Assembly (NCBI RefSeq): GCF_932526225.1
Contig: NC_064042.1
Coordinates: 5,565,001 to 5,629,000, forward strand
Reading direction: 5' to 3'
DNA: 64,000 nt
Origin: Nematostella vectensis
Lineage: Eukaryota; Cnidaria; Anthozoa; Actiniaria; Edwardsiidae
Part shown: piece by piece, positions 47,077-58,454 of the stretch
How positions within the stretch are numbered: the stretch's first letter is position 1
Layout: each line of letters begins with the position of its first letter
The notes under the pieces: generated by a model
Told to the model about the DNA's origin: nothing
Seen by the model: the letters and a program-made list of their open reading frames with translations, nothing else
Database searches by the model: none
Program-made: the position numbers and the translations under genes

Positions 47077-50000
47077 ATAAAGTTGTAAATAATGTGTGCT
47101 TAATTTCAGTTCAACACATCTTTCTGTATGAGGGAGCCATTTCATTCTAAAATAGAGTTTTAAATAAGGTAAATTATTGTATTGGTGTAGCTCCGTGTTA
47201 CCTCTCTGTTTGAAAGAGCGATTTATTTGTAATGTTGTTATCAATAGAGACAAGCTCTATTGCTTCGCTAGATATCATGGGATGCTTGTAGCGAGAAATA
47301 TCTAGAAACAGAAGTGTATATATTTGTAAAATTGAGATTTGTAATTTAAAGCACATTAAGAATACATGTTTTTTGTCACGCGGGAAAATATCGCAGGGTG
47401 TCGGGGCTACGCTACTACTTGCTACGCGGAAAATTATTGCTTGGAGTCGGGATGCGCTAGTACTAGCCAAGCGGGAAATTAATACTAGGTGATGGGTTTC
47501 GCTATTTTTATAACTTTAGCATTTTTGTCAATTTACCGCCAACTTATGCCGGGGGTTAATTATGCGTTTTGTTTAGTTATGAGTCAACGGGAATTGGCCC
47601 GTCCCTTATTGTAGGCGGGTCCATATTGTTTTCAAGATATTCGTAAATCGAGCACCTATGCCCGTTCGGTATTCATCAACCACCGGTAGAAAGTTGGTTT
47701 TGACTTCGGGAGCAGGTAACTCTAGGTATCGTCTAGGTCTAGTGAAATTCTGGTATAGCCAGAATTGGTATTAAGGAAGCAAGTGCAAAAATGATTAGGA
47801 TGTTGTCAATCATTGTGGTCACGCATGAAGATTGTCATGCGCACTTGTTCGGCAAGCATGAAGTGCGTTACCTCCGAAGTCAACAATAATCGTATAATCA
47901 TTATGTAGGTCACGGCAAGTCCAAGGGTAACCCACTGGCATTGCTGCGTTGGAATGTCTTCCTTCGAACACCCATTGGCAGAGAACCTTTATCCAAACGA
48001 AACTAAATGTTTTTCGGGGTGTCGGTGAAGGTCTCTTGTTTGGGCTTGCCGTCATTAGAAAGCATACAAAAGGGATGTGGTACGATACCCCATCTTCATC
48101 TTAAAATTACTTTGGTAAAGTAACGTTTGTAACAGCGACCAAGTAAACCCGGTACCGTCCCCACATGTCGTCTCTGTCGTTTGTGATCTGCGGGGGGGGG
48201 GGGGGGGGTTAGGGCTTTAAACCCCCCTTCCCCCCTTGGGCTGTCTTTTTCCACCATTTTCATTGTATCTTTTCATTCCAAAATGGTTACGAATGTAAAA
48301 TAATAATGATGGGTCAACCCCCCCCCCCCTTGGCAAAAAGCTAGATCCGCCCCTGGTTATCAACTTAAAATATCAAGTCATTTTTAAATGACTTTAAAAA
48401 AAATTTAAATGACATTAAAAAGCGCGAGAAAGCATCAATTTCCGTAGATTGGGAAATTGGGAAAAAAACGAAACCTTGAGAAACTCTCTAAGACGCTAAA
48501 TAACAAAACAAATACTCTAGGTACAGATAAACTCAAGACAACTCACTACAACTAAGTTGAATTTGAAATTTCTCAACCCCTCCCCCCTTCCCCACGGTAT
48601 CCCCAACGCACCCCTCTTCGGGATAATAAATGAACTTTCCCTAAGTACCATAAACTCACTACAGCTCGACATCGTTTTTGGGTATCATTTTTATCGCATT
48701 GAAAGTTATTCATGATAGGAGGGCTCTGGGAAGGAGGGCTCTGATTTTTTTTGTTGAAAATATGCGGCCCTCCCCCTAGACACACGAAAAACAAATATAG
48801 TACCCTCCCCCAGCCATAGGATAAAAAATGGCTCTCCCCTCATACAAACAACCCTAACACAAATGTGTGTGTACGCTCGTGTGAACTTGAAATTCATGGA
48901 AAGTGCACTTGTTAACGTCATTTGTACGGACCCTCCAAGTACGGCAAATCCTCCCTGACCTAGGAGGAAATTGGACCATATTGTAATAAATCCTACTCCA
49001 TGTCCCTTCTATAGCATTTATCTGACGATGACTTTTAGAATGATGCTAAGAAATTATACATGTTAATTGCACAACGGCCAATTAATGGTTGACTCGTAAA
49101 GTGACACAACTATAGGAGACAGTACTGTGCAGATTAATGGGTTCCATGCTGAGGTTTATGTGATGGAGCAAAGAACTATTCCACACGAAATATTTGTTGA
49201 AAAAAATAGGACCCTCCCCCTAGAGATGTGAAAAAAATAGGACCCTTACCCTAGAGATATGAAAAAATAGGACCCTTCCTTTAGACATGCGAAAAAAAAT
49301 AAGATCCTCCCCCCAAAAAAATCAGAGCCCTCCTCCCCCCCTCCCCTCGCTAAATACTAAAGTAGCGAAAATCCCTGCCGATGTCAAGTGACAAAAAACA
49401 TGCGCAACGTAAATAATCGAATAAACGACCGGGGCGTCGATGGTCCAAGGGGGGCGTTCAATAGGTAGGAGGCGTTTATTAGAGAGGGGCGTACTTTACA
49501 AACTATGAAAATATAACAAACCCAAGTGCATTGGGGTTCTAGTCCCAGTCATCAGGATCACGTTAAATTATAACCTTCGTAGCAAGCGTTTCTTCACATT
49601 TAGCAAGTGTCGCCCAGAAGAAACCAAGCTCAAATTAAGCAAAAGGGCAATTGAATTTGAATTTATATCACCGGAATTCCTATGTCGTTTGATTTTAGGC
49701 TGGGAGGGAGGGTAGGGAGGGGAGGCGTTAGAGAGGGGCGTTCAATACAAATTTGTAAACCTAGGGGAGGGGGGGCGTTCATTAGATAGGAGGCGTTCTT
49801 ATGATAGGGGGCATTTATTAGATAATTCACGGTATCCTTATCTCCAGGCCCCCCCTTCCCCACCAGCACAGAAAGAGCCCACAACTCTACCTCCCCCTTC
49901 CTGCCCCCAGGACCACTGGTACGTCTGTCTATTCGCGATAACAGATAAAACACACATATTGAGTTGCAGTAAAAGCCGAGGAATTGTATTGTTTTTATAG

Positions 50001-52112
50001 ATTCTCGTAACAAGCACAGTAGAATTTAAAGGTTTTTTTTACAGAAGAATAAATAAATCAATTAAACGTTTTTCTTCTACATCATCAACATATTATTTAA
50101 TAAAGGCTTGTATATCTTGTACATCCTAAATACACTGATTGAAACTGCTTCATTTTAACCTTTGTGCATAATGATAAATTCTATTGGCCTTCTGTCAAAT
50201 GATACAAAGTAATCACTTGTATACCGTCTGTTCGGTAACACCCAAGGCCACCAAGGCTGTGTCTTCAAAGATGTGAGCCGCCATATATCCGAGATATAGG
50301 AAGAAAAAACAGGGTATTAGTATATAATCAAATATATAAACGAATTGACTGTTGAATGGCAGAAAAATTGGGATAGCTATTTAAAATGATGATGTTGAAA
50401 GAAGTGACACTTGTCAGATCTACCAAAGAGGGAAACGAGTTGACGGGCTGTTTATCGATTTTACTCGAAAAAAATCCCGATGGTTTCCCCTTCTTTCTGT
50501 CCCTTTTTGGAGGATATCAATGCAGTTTTTATTTTCACATAGAATATGAATCCTTATCGTGTTGTAACATAAGGTACAAACAACGCAGTATTACAGAGGA
50601 AAATGTAGCTCCACACCCATCTCCTTTATTGATTTCTTTCAAGATGACAGGGCTTCCTGTGTTGAGGAAAGGTGACTGGGACGAGTAAATTTCGCTTTTC
50701 TTTCCCACAGGATTCCCAAAAAGGAAATAAAGATGTTTGCGGAGGCGGCTACGAAAAATGCTGTGTCTAGTAATAAAGTGTTGTTGTAACACCAAGGAAG
50801 CATCTTTTGGATTGTGGTCGAATACACAAGTTGTTCCAGCAATGTTGCACCGATGTTGTCCCGTGTAAACACCGCCAACATTGCTGAAAAACACACACAA
50901 CATTACTGAGCACAGCAATGCTGTGCTTAATGTGCACCATGTTGGGTAATGTTGCGAAGATCGACAACATTCCATCTTGCTCTGCAATGGATGTAGTTAA
51001 CAACAAACACACAAACAGTCTTCATAAAGTATTGTTTGAATTCAGCGACTGTTGTTGAAGGTTATTTTTGTTATGGTAAACAAATATAACTCCTCAACTT
51101 TGATCACGAAAATTATATCGACTAGCTGCAAGATACCAAATAAAAAGTTTAACCTTGATCAGTAACTATTACGTTGTTATTGCGATTTAGGATAACGAGT
51201 CTATCATGAAGCAAAGGTAAAAGATTCTCACGAGAAATTACGATCAAAACAAAAGTCGTCAATACTTGGCTGTTCCGCTACCACACTTACCTTTGCTCGG
51301 TGGATGCGTTGTTGTATCGAAGGTTGATGCATCTACAAATCATCAATAAATAAACAACGTTACGAAAAAGAGAAAGGGGTCTCAGTTAGATGGGTGAGGC
51401 ACCGTCAGGTGCACCTCTAACAGTCGGGGGGGGGGGGGGTGAGTCCGTTTGCTGAGGGGGAGGGGGTGGGGGTGGATTTGGCAAGCACCTTGCCTACTTC
51501 CCCATTTTAGTACGCTAATGCTAACAGAATACTTTATGAATAAGGTGGAGGTCAGGCTCAAGAATATGACAGATTTGTACTTGCCTTCTGTACTTGTTTG
51601 ACATGGAATTGCACTACTACCATAGCACAGAATTATTTAGGCCAGTAATTAGGCAAGACGGTGGCGTTGAATTACAACAATTGCACAACATAACTAGAGA
51701 GAGTGTAACCGACCTGTTGTAGGTTGACTGGGAATTGCGTCACCGACATTGCATAGACTTCCGTGGCAACACCCAGCAAAGCAGGATGCTAGGACCCCCC
51801 TGCCAGTGAAGCCAAATCAAGTGGAGAGATAGGAGCAACGGTTTACATTCTTTAAGAATGCCAATCACCCACCCCTTTCTTATTGTTTATCATTGAAAAT
51901 ACAGCGGTTTATTCGCAAGAAACCTTTCAAAATAACAATCTACGAATGAAGTCTGATATGTTATTGACGATATTTGATTGAGAATATCTTGGTAACTTTC
52001 TTGAATAAGCCGATGGAAATGGATGCTTTGTGTGACTCACCAATTGAGCGGGAGCGTAAAAGGGCGGCGTGATTGGCCTTCTTTAAAGTCTTTTGATCCG
52101 GCTTGCGTGACG
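47077..52112. repeat. Spacer unit A, copy 3, with deletions
   Basis: Aligns with copies 1 and 2 but lacks about 580 bp at 48555 (present at about 27218-27795) and about 600 bp at 48963 (present at about 28195-28790), plus the segment after CCCCCCTGCCAG at about 51806. The match ends at GATCCGGCTTGCGTGACG (about 52112), beyond which copies 2 and 3 part. No gene supported. Confidence 0.8.
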
Positions 52113-52984
52113 CGGCCCAATTTATTTGTCGCGCTCCTGCCTTGCCGAATCTAAGTATTTGGATTGGGCACATTAACAATTGCATGTCTGAATCAATTAG
52201 GTTCGGCCCGACGCTGAGCACGGCCGCACCAAGTCGTGTCACACGACAAAAAGCACGAGGCCAGTTCAAACGTCGTGCTCTCTTCATTGTTTTTATTGTT
52301 CTTATCAGTCTTATACCGCTTATCAACAGTTTTTATACTACGGTTATACTTAAAAACAACCTAGAACCATATGAAAGTTGTATATATACAGAATATATTA
52401 CACACAGTTGTAAATAATTGTTGTAGTGTAGCAACATGCATGTTTTACGGGCCTATTTTTGAAAATAACGCATGGCAGGCGCAATCACCTGGCAGTCGTG
52501 CACCTGTCCGGGACCACAGGTAGACCCATGAAGGAGTCCTTGCATACCACTTGACACTCAGCCACCCCTTGGGTGCAATTAGTCTCGTAACACTTGAACC
52601 TGGGCCGCAAAGGTGCTGTAATTAGAATAGGGGAATCACTGTCAATCCGAGTATCTCAGATATTCCAAGTACCAATTCCAAGAAAACCAATTCGAAATGA
52701 AAAAATAATGGTCAATATAGTTACGCCAGATTAATAGGTAGACAAAAAGATCACATTTTCTCGTGCGTCGTCCTCTAATAGATGCACAGATTACGTCACA
52801 GTGTGTCACAGTGTGTGTGTACAAAGCAGTATGCAACAAGACGTAATGAAAAAAACGGAATAGCCCAAACCAAGAAAAAATGAATTCATGCTCTCTTGCC
52901 CAAACGCATGATGAAGAGATAGAAAATGTAGTCTAGTCACAGTTTAGTGTAGCATTTTGCCTTGGTCGTGATGATATTTTCTTA
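52113..52984. other. Unique sequence, no gene seen
   Basis: Not found elsewhere in the window. Starts with a GC-rich patch (ACGTCGTGCTC, CGGCCCGACGCTGAGCACGGCCG near 52203-52226) that may be an old repeat, then AT-rich sequence with a short GTGTGTGT run at about 52812. No long ORF. Confidence 0.5.
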
Positions 52985-53306
52985 GGGATCTTGTAAAGAT
53001 AAAAGATATGAAAATCCTAGAAAACTTCGGAAGTCGGTGGTTAAGTCAAGGGCCAACTCGAAAAAAAAAGGCAAATTGGAAAATCGAAAAAAAAATGCTG
53101 GTCTATATTTTTGCGCTATTTCTGATATTTTCTATAGTGTATTTTTTATTTTTATTATTTTCATCTCAGTTTGATATACATGATGACTTTCTTATATATA
53201 TTTTGAAATATTGTGCTTATTCAAAAAAAAAATGGATAGGGGATAGGAGGCTCCTCCATACATTTTTTTATTTATTTTTTGGATGTTTTTATCTTTACAA
53301 GATCCC
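52985..53306. mobile_element. MITE with perfect 20-bp terminal inverted repeats
   Basis: GGGATCTTGTAAAGATAAAA at 52985-53004 is the exact reverse complement of 53287-53306. The 322-bp body is very AT-rich and non-coding; a 102-residue ORF inside it is a by-product. No clear target-site duplication, so the superfamily is open. Confidence 0.8.
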
Positions 53307-54132
53307 TTCGTCATAGTTTTATTTCCTGGAGCATAATTTATCTCTGGCCCCGGAAAGCCCTCGCTGATTCATATCTTACTTGCTGGAGATGGTGTTCCGA
53401 TGGAATTGGTAAGGACTGTGGAATAGCAGAGCATAATTAAGATTTTTTAGAGAGATATTTTTTATACGTAGGGGGGATGGGCACTAGGAGCACCCCCCCC
53501 CCCCTCCCCCCTCACACACAATTTAAAAATTATAAGGAAATGACCAGCATGGGCGTGCTGTGTCCCCCGATAATTTCTTAATATTTCTGTATTGTGCCCC
53601 TCCAATATTCCGAGGCCTGCTACGGTACTGACTTATCAGTATTCAACGTAGCTACGGCCGGGTTGGGCTGTCTTGGGCTTATCAGAAATATCTTCCAAAT
53701 AATAATTAATCCATACAATAGTTGTTTGTTTTTTGTTTTAAACTCTCATCAATTTGGAAATATAATTTCCCCTTGTGTATATTGATACGCTAGTAAAATA
53801 ATGGAGCTGTTTCTATCGTAGGATGGATTGAGTTTCACTTTGATCTAAGTGGATTTAGCAAATGAAATGACTCTTTGCATCGACTTTTTGCGACAGTAAA
53901 GGATTAGTCACAGAATTCGTCTTTATATTCTCAACACGAAGCACTGTAACGTGCGTACAAATATCATCCACAACTTACTATAACATACTACAGATTTAAT
54001 GCATGAGAAAGGATTACCTTCCATGGGTATTAACTTTTGGCATCTGGAAGCTATTTAACAGCGTCATTGAGAAGGGAGATCGGCTTTAATTTCTTTTCAA
54101 GAGAACGTAACATAAAGAATATCAAGACTTAC
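53307..54132. other. AT-rich unique sequence, no gene seen
   Basis: Contains a C-rich tract at about 53494-53511 and otherwise nothing I can name. Confidence 0.5.
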
Positions 54133-54984
54133 TTGTTGTCATGTTTGGTAATTGTCCTCTGGTTGTTGGAGCCATCGTTATGTTTGATGGTTCTCTTGTC
54201 ATTGAAGCCATCGTCATCGTCATGTTTGCTGGTTCTCTTGTCATGTTTGCTGGGTATGGTGTTGTTTGCGAGACTACTGGTGGACCTGTGAGGTTTACAC
54301 AAAGCTTAGCTTGCACCGAGACGTTGTGCTAGATCCCATTTGGCAACCAGCCGTCTTATCGGTAACATTTCGTTAATCGCATTAAAAAACTCAACTCAAG
54401 ACAACTTACAACTTCAGAGCCATTGTACATAATTCTTAGCCCCCCCCCCCCCCCCCCCCTCCTCCCATTGCCCTCTTACAACCACCCGAACTTCCTCTCC
54501 CCTCTCTTAGAAAGCTCCTTTTTCGGAGCTCTTTAGAATATTTAACGAGCACTTCCATAGAAGTTTAAACGCATAACATTTTAAAGCGTTAATGTTTAAA
54601 AAAAACATGGTTGTCACGGTATAAGTGCTGTTAAATATTATACATATGATCTCTCACATTTTGGGGCATTTTCACTTAATTTTACGAAGAGAGCATAAAT
54701 TTGTATCTGTTATCTGGATACGCCAAATATGTCCCATAAAACCACTTCTTGGCTGTTATATACCATACTTTGAATGATCTTGAAATGTCTTACCGAGCGA
54801 AGGGAAGACGGTCAGTAGAGCCAACCAAATAATCATGGCTAAATGGCGCATGGCGGGTTGCACTCTGCTCCAATTCTACCGCGGAATGTCTGGGATTGCG
54901 TCTGAGCCGTAATATACAATCCACAACACTGTCTCGTATTTCAAGACGATCGTTCTTTAAGTGACGAAGTTGGTCAATTTGCAT
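54133..54984 (-). CDS. Candidate two-exon gene fragment (weak)
   Basis: Possible exon 1 at 54984-54794: ATG, 63 codons rich in Arg (RLRRNPRHSAVE), ending at a GTAAGA donor. Possible exon 2 at 54285-54133: CACAG acceptor, three imperfect repeats of KHDKRTSKHDDDD type, ending at GTAAGT. The phases are compatible and the spliced frame is open. No known domain, no second copy, and no terminal exon identified. It may be chance. Confidence 0.2.
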
Positions 54985-55282
54985 TAGAACTTTGCTTTGC
55001 GATGGTAAATGAGAGGACTTGGGTAGGACATAGATGTATTATTATTGTAGTGTTTTTTGCATACCATGCTGTCAGTGTACTTGAAATGTTTTGAATTTTT
55101 TCTGAGTTGTGCTTTTACGTGCTTGAGGCGCGCTTTGACGCGAGTTCAAAGTTGAAATACTCTTAACCAATCAGGACAGCTATTTATACGAGCTTATGTC
55201 TTTTTAAGATATAAGAATAAAATATTGAAATGGGTACCGCGCATGTAATTTACGCCTCTTCCTCCCGACTCTAAAAATTAAA

Positions 55283-55626
55283 GGCTGGTTCTCACGACGA
55301 CGTAAGCGTAAGCGTAGACGGAAGGGTAATAGTATTAGGTCGCGTGAGAACCGGCTCGACGTAAGCTCAAGGTTTTACGCATGCTCAGTTCGTAGTCTAT
55401 TACCCATACCCCCTCGACGAGCCAAAGATGGATGGGTTAATTTATGCTTATGTTCCGCTTATGCTTACGCCGATCCGGTTCCCACGCGACGTAATCGTAA
55501 GCGGAGACGTAAGATTATCAAAACTTCCCGTTCTTCTTGCGCTTATGTCGAACCGGTTCTCACGCGACATAAGGCACTTCCGTCTTCCGTCTCCGCTTAC
55601 GCTTCCGTCGCTCGTGAGAACCAGCC
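55283..55626. mobile_element. MITE with GGCTGGTTCTCACG termini
   Basis: Left GGCTGGTTCTCACG and right CGTGAGAACCAGCC are inverted repeats; TTAAA flanks both sides (55278-55282 and 55627-55631). The interior is largely foldback, with repeated CGTAAGCG and CACGCGAC words. Copy 1 holds only the right part (about 15260-15450). Confidence 0.8.
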
Positions 55627-55689
55627 TTAAAGCGTCAAGGGTCCTAAAACAAGTATTTATAGCATATAATGGTGACGGAATGTTCAAAT

Positions 55690-57000
55690 TTTACCTTGTT
55701 CAGGGGGAGGGGGGTTGTCTGACCTTCCTGACCCCTTAATGCCTTATGATAATCTTACAACATCCAGTGGAGGGTCTAGTGCGGATGTAGCTTTCCGTTG
55801 AAGTGTGTGTGTGTGTGGGGGGGAGGGGGGAGGGGGGTGTCTGACCTTCCTGACCCCTTACTGCCTTATGATAATCTTACAACATCCAGTGGAGGGTCTA
55901 GTGCGGATGTAGCTTTCGGTTGAAGTGTGTGTGTGTGTGTCTGTGTGTGTGTGTGTGGGGGGGGGGATGGGGGGGGGCTGTTTGGCTTTCTGACTCACAC
56001 CAGACACGAATACCAATTTTATCGATGAAATGTGCATCAATCGGGACGCTGCTTAGAAATATTTTTTCACTTTGTGCTGGTACTCTAACGTCTCTATTTT
56101 CATGGCACCTCGTTAAAAACGCAGCAAAGGGAATGGATAGGGACATGCATTTTCTTCACATAACAATTTGCTTTTAGAAGGCTAAAGGGGGGGAGGGGTT
56201 AAACCACCTAGCCCCCCCCCATCCCTAGATCCGCTACTGCAGTGCAAACCAGCCCTCAAGATGACTTATCAAAACTTTACCGTCACGTGCCACTTGAGGT
56301 GTGTATGGCTTGTTGTTGGACAATGGTAAACATTTCTCACAATTATTCACGCTGCAGTTTTCTATTCACAGACGCTTACAGGGGGGGGGGGGGGGAATGA
56401 GGAAAACAGGGTTCACTAGTGTTAGCTAACCTACCTTGGCGCAGCTTAATGATGGTGATGAGCAGGTGACGAGAGATGAAGACAATCGATGGTGGGGGGT
56501 GGGCGGGGGGGCTTGAACGAGGAAAACATGGTTCACTAGTGTTAGCTAACCTTCCTTGGCGCAGCTTAATGATGGTGATGAGCAGGTGACGAGAGATGAA
56601 GACAATCGATGGTGGCGATATGCAGCAGTAACCATTAAACAGTTAAAGCTCAGGTGGCACACACAAATATGTACATGAAAGCCATGGACATTTTAGATAG
56701 GGTTAATTTGTTATTTGCTCACCAAAGTTTAGCAACAAATTGATAAGCTAAGTGAACAATATATGAACTACAAGAGACACTGCATTATTGATTGCCAGTT
56801 AATGTTATTTTACAAATAACAGAAAAGCAATACCATATCCCAGCAATACTTCATATGATTAAGTTGGGTCTGTGATAAAATCGAGCAAAGAAAATTGCCC
56901 CAAAATTAGGGTCAATTAGGGTAAGCTGTAATAACTAAGAAAAAAAAAAGTAGTAACCATAAATCCATACAAAACAAGCACCACTGATCGTATTTGAAAC
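55690..57000. repeat. Spacer unit B, copy 3, with two fresh tandem duplications
   Basis: Matches 15500-16450. A ~117-bp block (AGGGGGG-GTCTGACCTTCCTGACC to GAAGTGTGTG) occurs twice at about 55702-55818 and 55826-55940. A ~120-bp block (GGTTCACTAGTGTTAGCTAACC) occurs twice at about 56400-56500 and 56520-56620. The foldback element at the end of unit B is absent. No gene. Confidence 0.75.
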
Positions 57001-57002
57001 GC

Positions 57003-57440
57003 AATCGAGAATCGGTCAAACGCTAGCGCAACCCAAGAGAGAATCTGTGGAACTTAAGCACAACACAAATGAGAATCGGTGAAACGCAAGCGCAACATAA
57101 GTGAGAATCGGTGAAACGCAAGCGCGACACAAGTGAGAATCGGTGAAACACAAATGAAAATAAGTGAAACGCAAGCGCAGCACAAGTGAGAATCGGTAAA
57201 TGCTAGCGCAAAACAATTGAGAATCAGTTAATCGCTAGGGCAACTCAAGAAAGAATAGTGAAACGCAAGAGCAACACTAGAGAGAATCAGTGAAACCCAA
57301 GCGCAACACAAGTGAGAATCAGTGGATATGCAAGCGCAACACAAATGAGTATTAGTGAAATTCAAGCGCAACACTAGAGAGAATCAGTTAAAACCAAAGC
57401 GCAACACTAGAGAATCAGTGAAACGCAAGCGCGAAAAACA
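57003..57440. repeat. GCGCAACAC minisatellite, expanded copy
   Basis: About 13-14 units of the same ~31-33-bp repeat as 20105-20375; its last ~260 bp matches that array unit by unit, and the first part is extra. Confidence 0.85.
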
Positions 57441-57540
57441 GCGAAATGGAAACGCCTTTTTTTCCAGACCGCAATGAAGAAAAAAAATTGCCGTGAAAAA
57501 AATGTACCCCATGCATGGTACCATCGCTTTTGAGTCCTAT

Positions 57541-57650
57541 ATTTATACTATGAGGTCATCATTTTTGGGAACTGCTGGAGTGTAACAACCTTTCGAAAGT
57601 GAAAATCTGCTTCGCTGGCGTAATTACTTGCTTTGAGAACGCTCTCGCTA
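57541..57650 (+). promoter_or_regulatory. Truncated promoter/exon 1 block of a fourth unit
   Basis: Matches 38946-39052 (GGTCATCATTTTTGGGAACTG to GAACGCTCTCGCTA) and then breaks off at about 57650, before the GTGAGT donor. No TPR-CHAT gene follows. This is the boundary between the host array and the virus-like region. Confidence 0.7.
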
Positions 57651-57796
57651 AGTAGTAGGGTTTTGGCGCAGCTGGCGCAACTTTTTGATCTCCCCAAATT
57701 TCATTCCAAAAATGGCGCAAAAGTCTCCGCGCACCTCCGCCAAGCCTCGCGACCTGCGCATGCGCGAGTTTGCCAGAGATCTCTTGCACGACCAAG
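57651..57796. other. GC-rich junction sequence
   Basis: CGCAGCTGGCGCAAC and GCGCATGCGCGAG type sequence with no match elsewhere in the window. Could be the element's end or a short host repeat at the breakpoint. ORFs here are short and unconvincing. Confidence 0.4.
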
Positions 57797-57800
57797 CCCA

Positions 57801-58012
57801 CCTGTCAATCACTTTGTCACGTGATAGCCAAGCCCACCTGTCAATCACTTTGTAAAAAACCTGTCAATCATTTTGTCGAAAACCTGTCAATCACTTTGTC
57901 AAGAACCTGTCAATCACTTTGTAAAAAACCTATCAATCACTTTGTCAAAAACCTGTCAATCACTTTGTCACGTGATAGCCAAGCCCACCTGTCAATCACT
58001 TTGTCACGTGTC
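57801..58012. repeat. Direct repeats with CACGTG sites before the virus-like genes
   Basis: Eight copies of CCTGTCAATCACTTTGT (one or two mismatches in some) at 23-36 bp spacing. Three are followed by CACGTG palindromes (57818, 57969, 58005). Such arrays can be terminal repeats, enhancers or origin-binding sites; which one cannot be told here. Confidence 0.85.
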
Positions 58013-58042
58013 GCACCTAGGAGGAGCTCGGGAGGCTATTCT

Positions 58043-58057
58043 GGTCTAAAGACGAAT
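58043..58057 (+). promoter_or_regulatory. Shared upstream motif, gene 58073
   Basis: GGTCTAAAGACGAAT, 30 nt before the ATG. Matches the GGTTTAAAGACAT consensus with one change in the core. A second shared block, CACCTAGGAGGAGCTCG at 58014-58030, lies just upstream and recurs before the next gene. Confidence 0.65.
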
Positions 58058-58072
58058 GGGGTCATAGATAAA

Positions 58073-58333
58073 ATGACATTAAAGACGGAGGTGAAGATTA
58101 AAAACGATGCGGCTACAGCCGGCGGTTGTCCGGTGCTGGAGGTGAATGTGAGTAACACTGCGGATGCGGGGCCTGAACACTGCTGTTGTGACGCTGATTA
58201 CTATGAAGACTCAGAATACGGAAGCTTCGACCCCGTTGGGTTTGTGGCCGGAGCGGCGACAATTGTCCTCGGTGTTTTAGCAATGTTAGTCTCCATGCCA
58301 CGGTATGGTGAAAAAAGATGGGTGAGATACTAG
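58073..58333 (+). CDS. Small single-pass membrane protein, virus-like region
   Basis: 86 residues. A hydrophilic N-terminus, a Cys/acidic patch (EHCCCDADYYED), and one hydrophobic helix near the C-terminus (GFVAGAATIVLGVLAMLVSM) followed by a basic tail. The frame is open further left to 57770, but that part is read from the CCTGTCAATCACTTTGT repeats; the ATG at 58073 is chosen because it lies 30 nt after the shared motif and follows an A-rich leader (GATAAA) as in the next genes. Family not recognised. A virion or host-membrane role is only a guess. Confidence 0.6.
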   Translation: MTLKTEVKIKNDAATAGGCPVLEVNVSNTADAGPEHCCCDADYYEDSEYGSFDPVGFVAGAATIVLGVLAMLVSMPRYGEKRWVRY

Positions 58334-58364
58334 TCCACAGATGTGGTGTGGAGACTTTAGACCC

Positions 58365-58386
58365 CACCTAGGGGGAGCTCGAGGGG
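58365..58386 (+). promoter_or_regulatory. Second shared upstream block
   Basis: CACCTAGGGGGAGCTCGAGG, near-identical to 58014-58035 before the preceding gene. Contains the palindromic GAGCTC. It lies about 60 nt before the GTGGTTTAAAGACAT motif here but only about 8-10 nt before it at the first gene. Confidence 0.5.
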
Positions 58387-58424
58387 ATAGCCTCTCAGCT
58401 TCACATCTGAAAAGCCTTTGAAAA

Positions 58425-58439
58425 GTGGTTTAAAGACAT
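58425..58439 (+). promoter_or_regulatory. Shared upstream motif, TFIIB-like gene
   Basis: GTGGTTTAAAGACAT; its GGTTT starts 28 nt before the ATG at 58455. The first 12 bases are identical to the motif before the ankyrin gene. Confidence 0.75.
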
Positions 58440-58454
58440 GAACAGTTTAATAAA

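Noticed and set aside
53008-53316. 102-residue ORF with hydrophobic segments
   Set aside because: Lies inside the MITE with 20-bp inverted ends and spans its right terminus; very AT-rich.
57770-58072. N-terminal extension of the small membrane protein
   Set aside because: It is read from the CCTGTCAATCACTTTGT direct repeats and precedes the shared motif, so it is unlikely to be translated.
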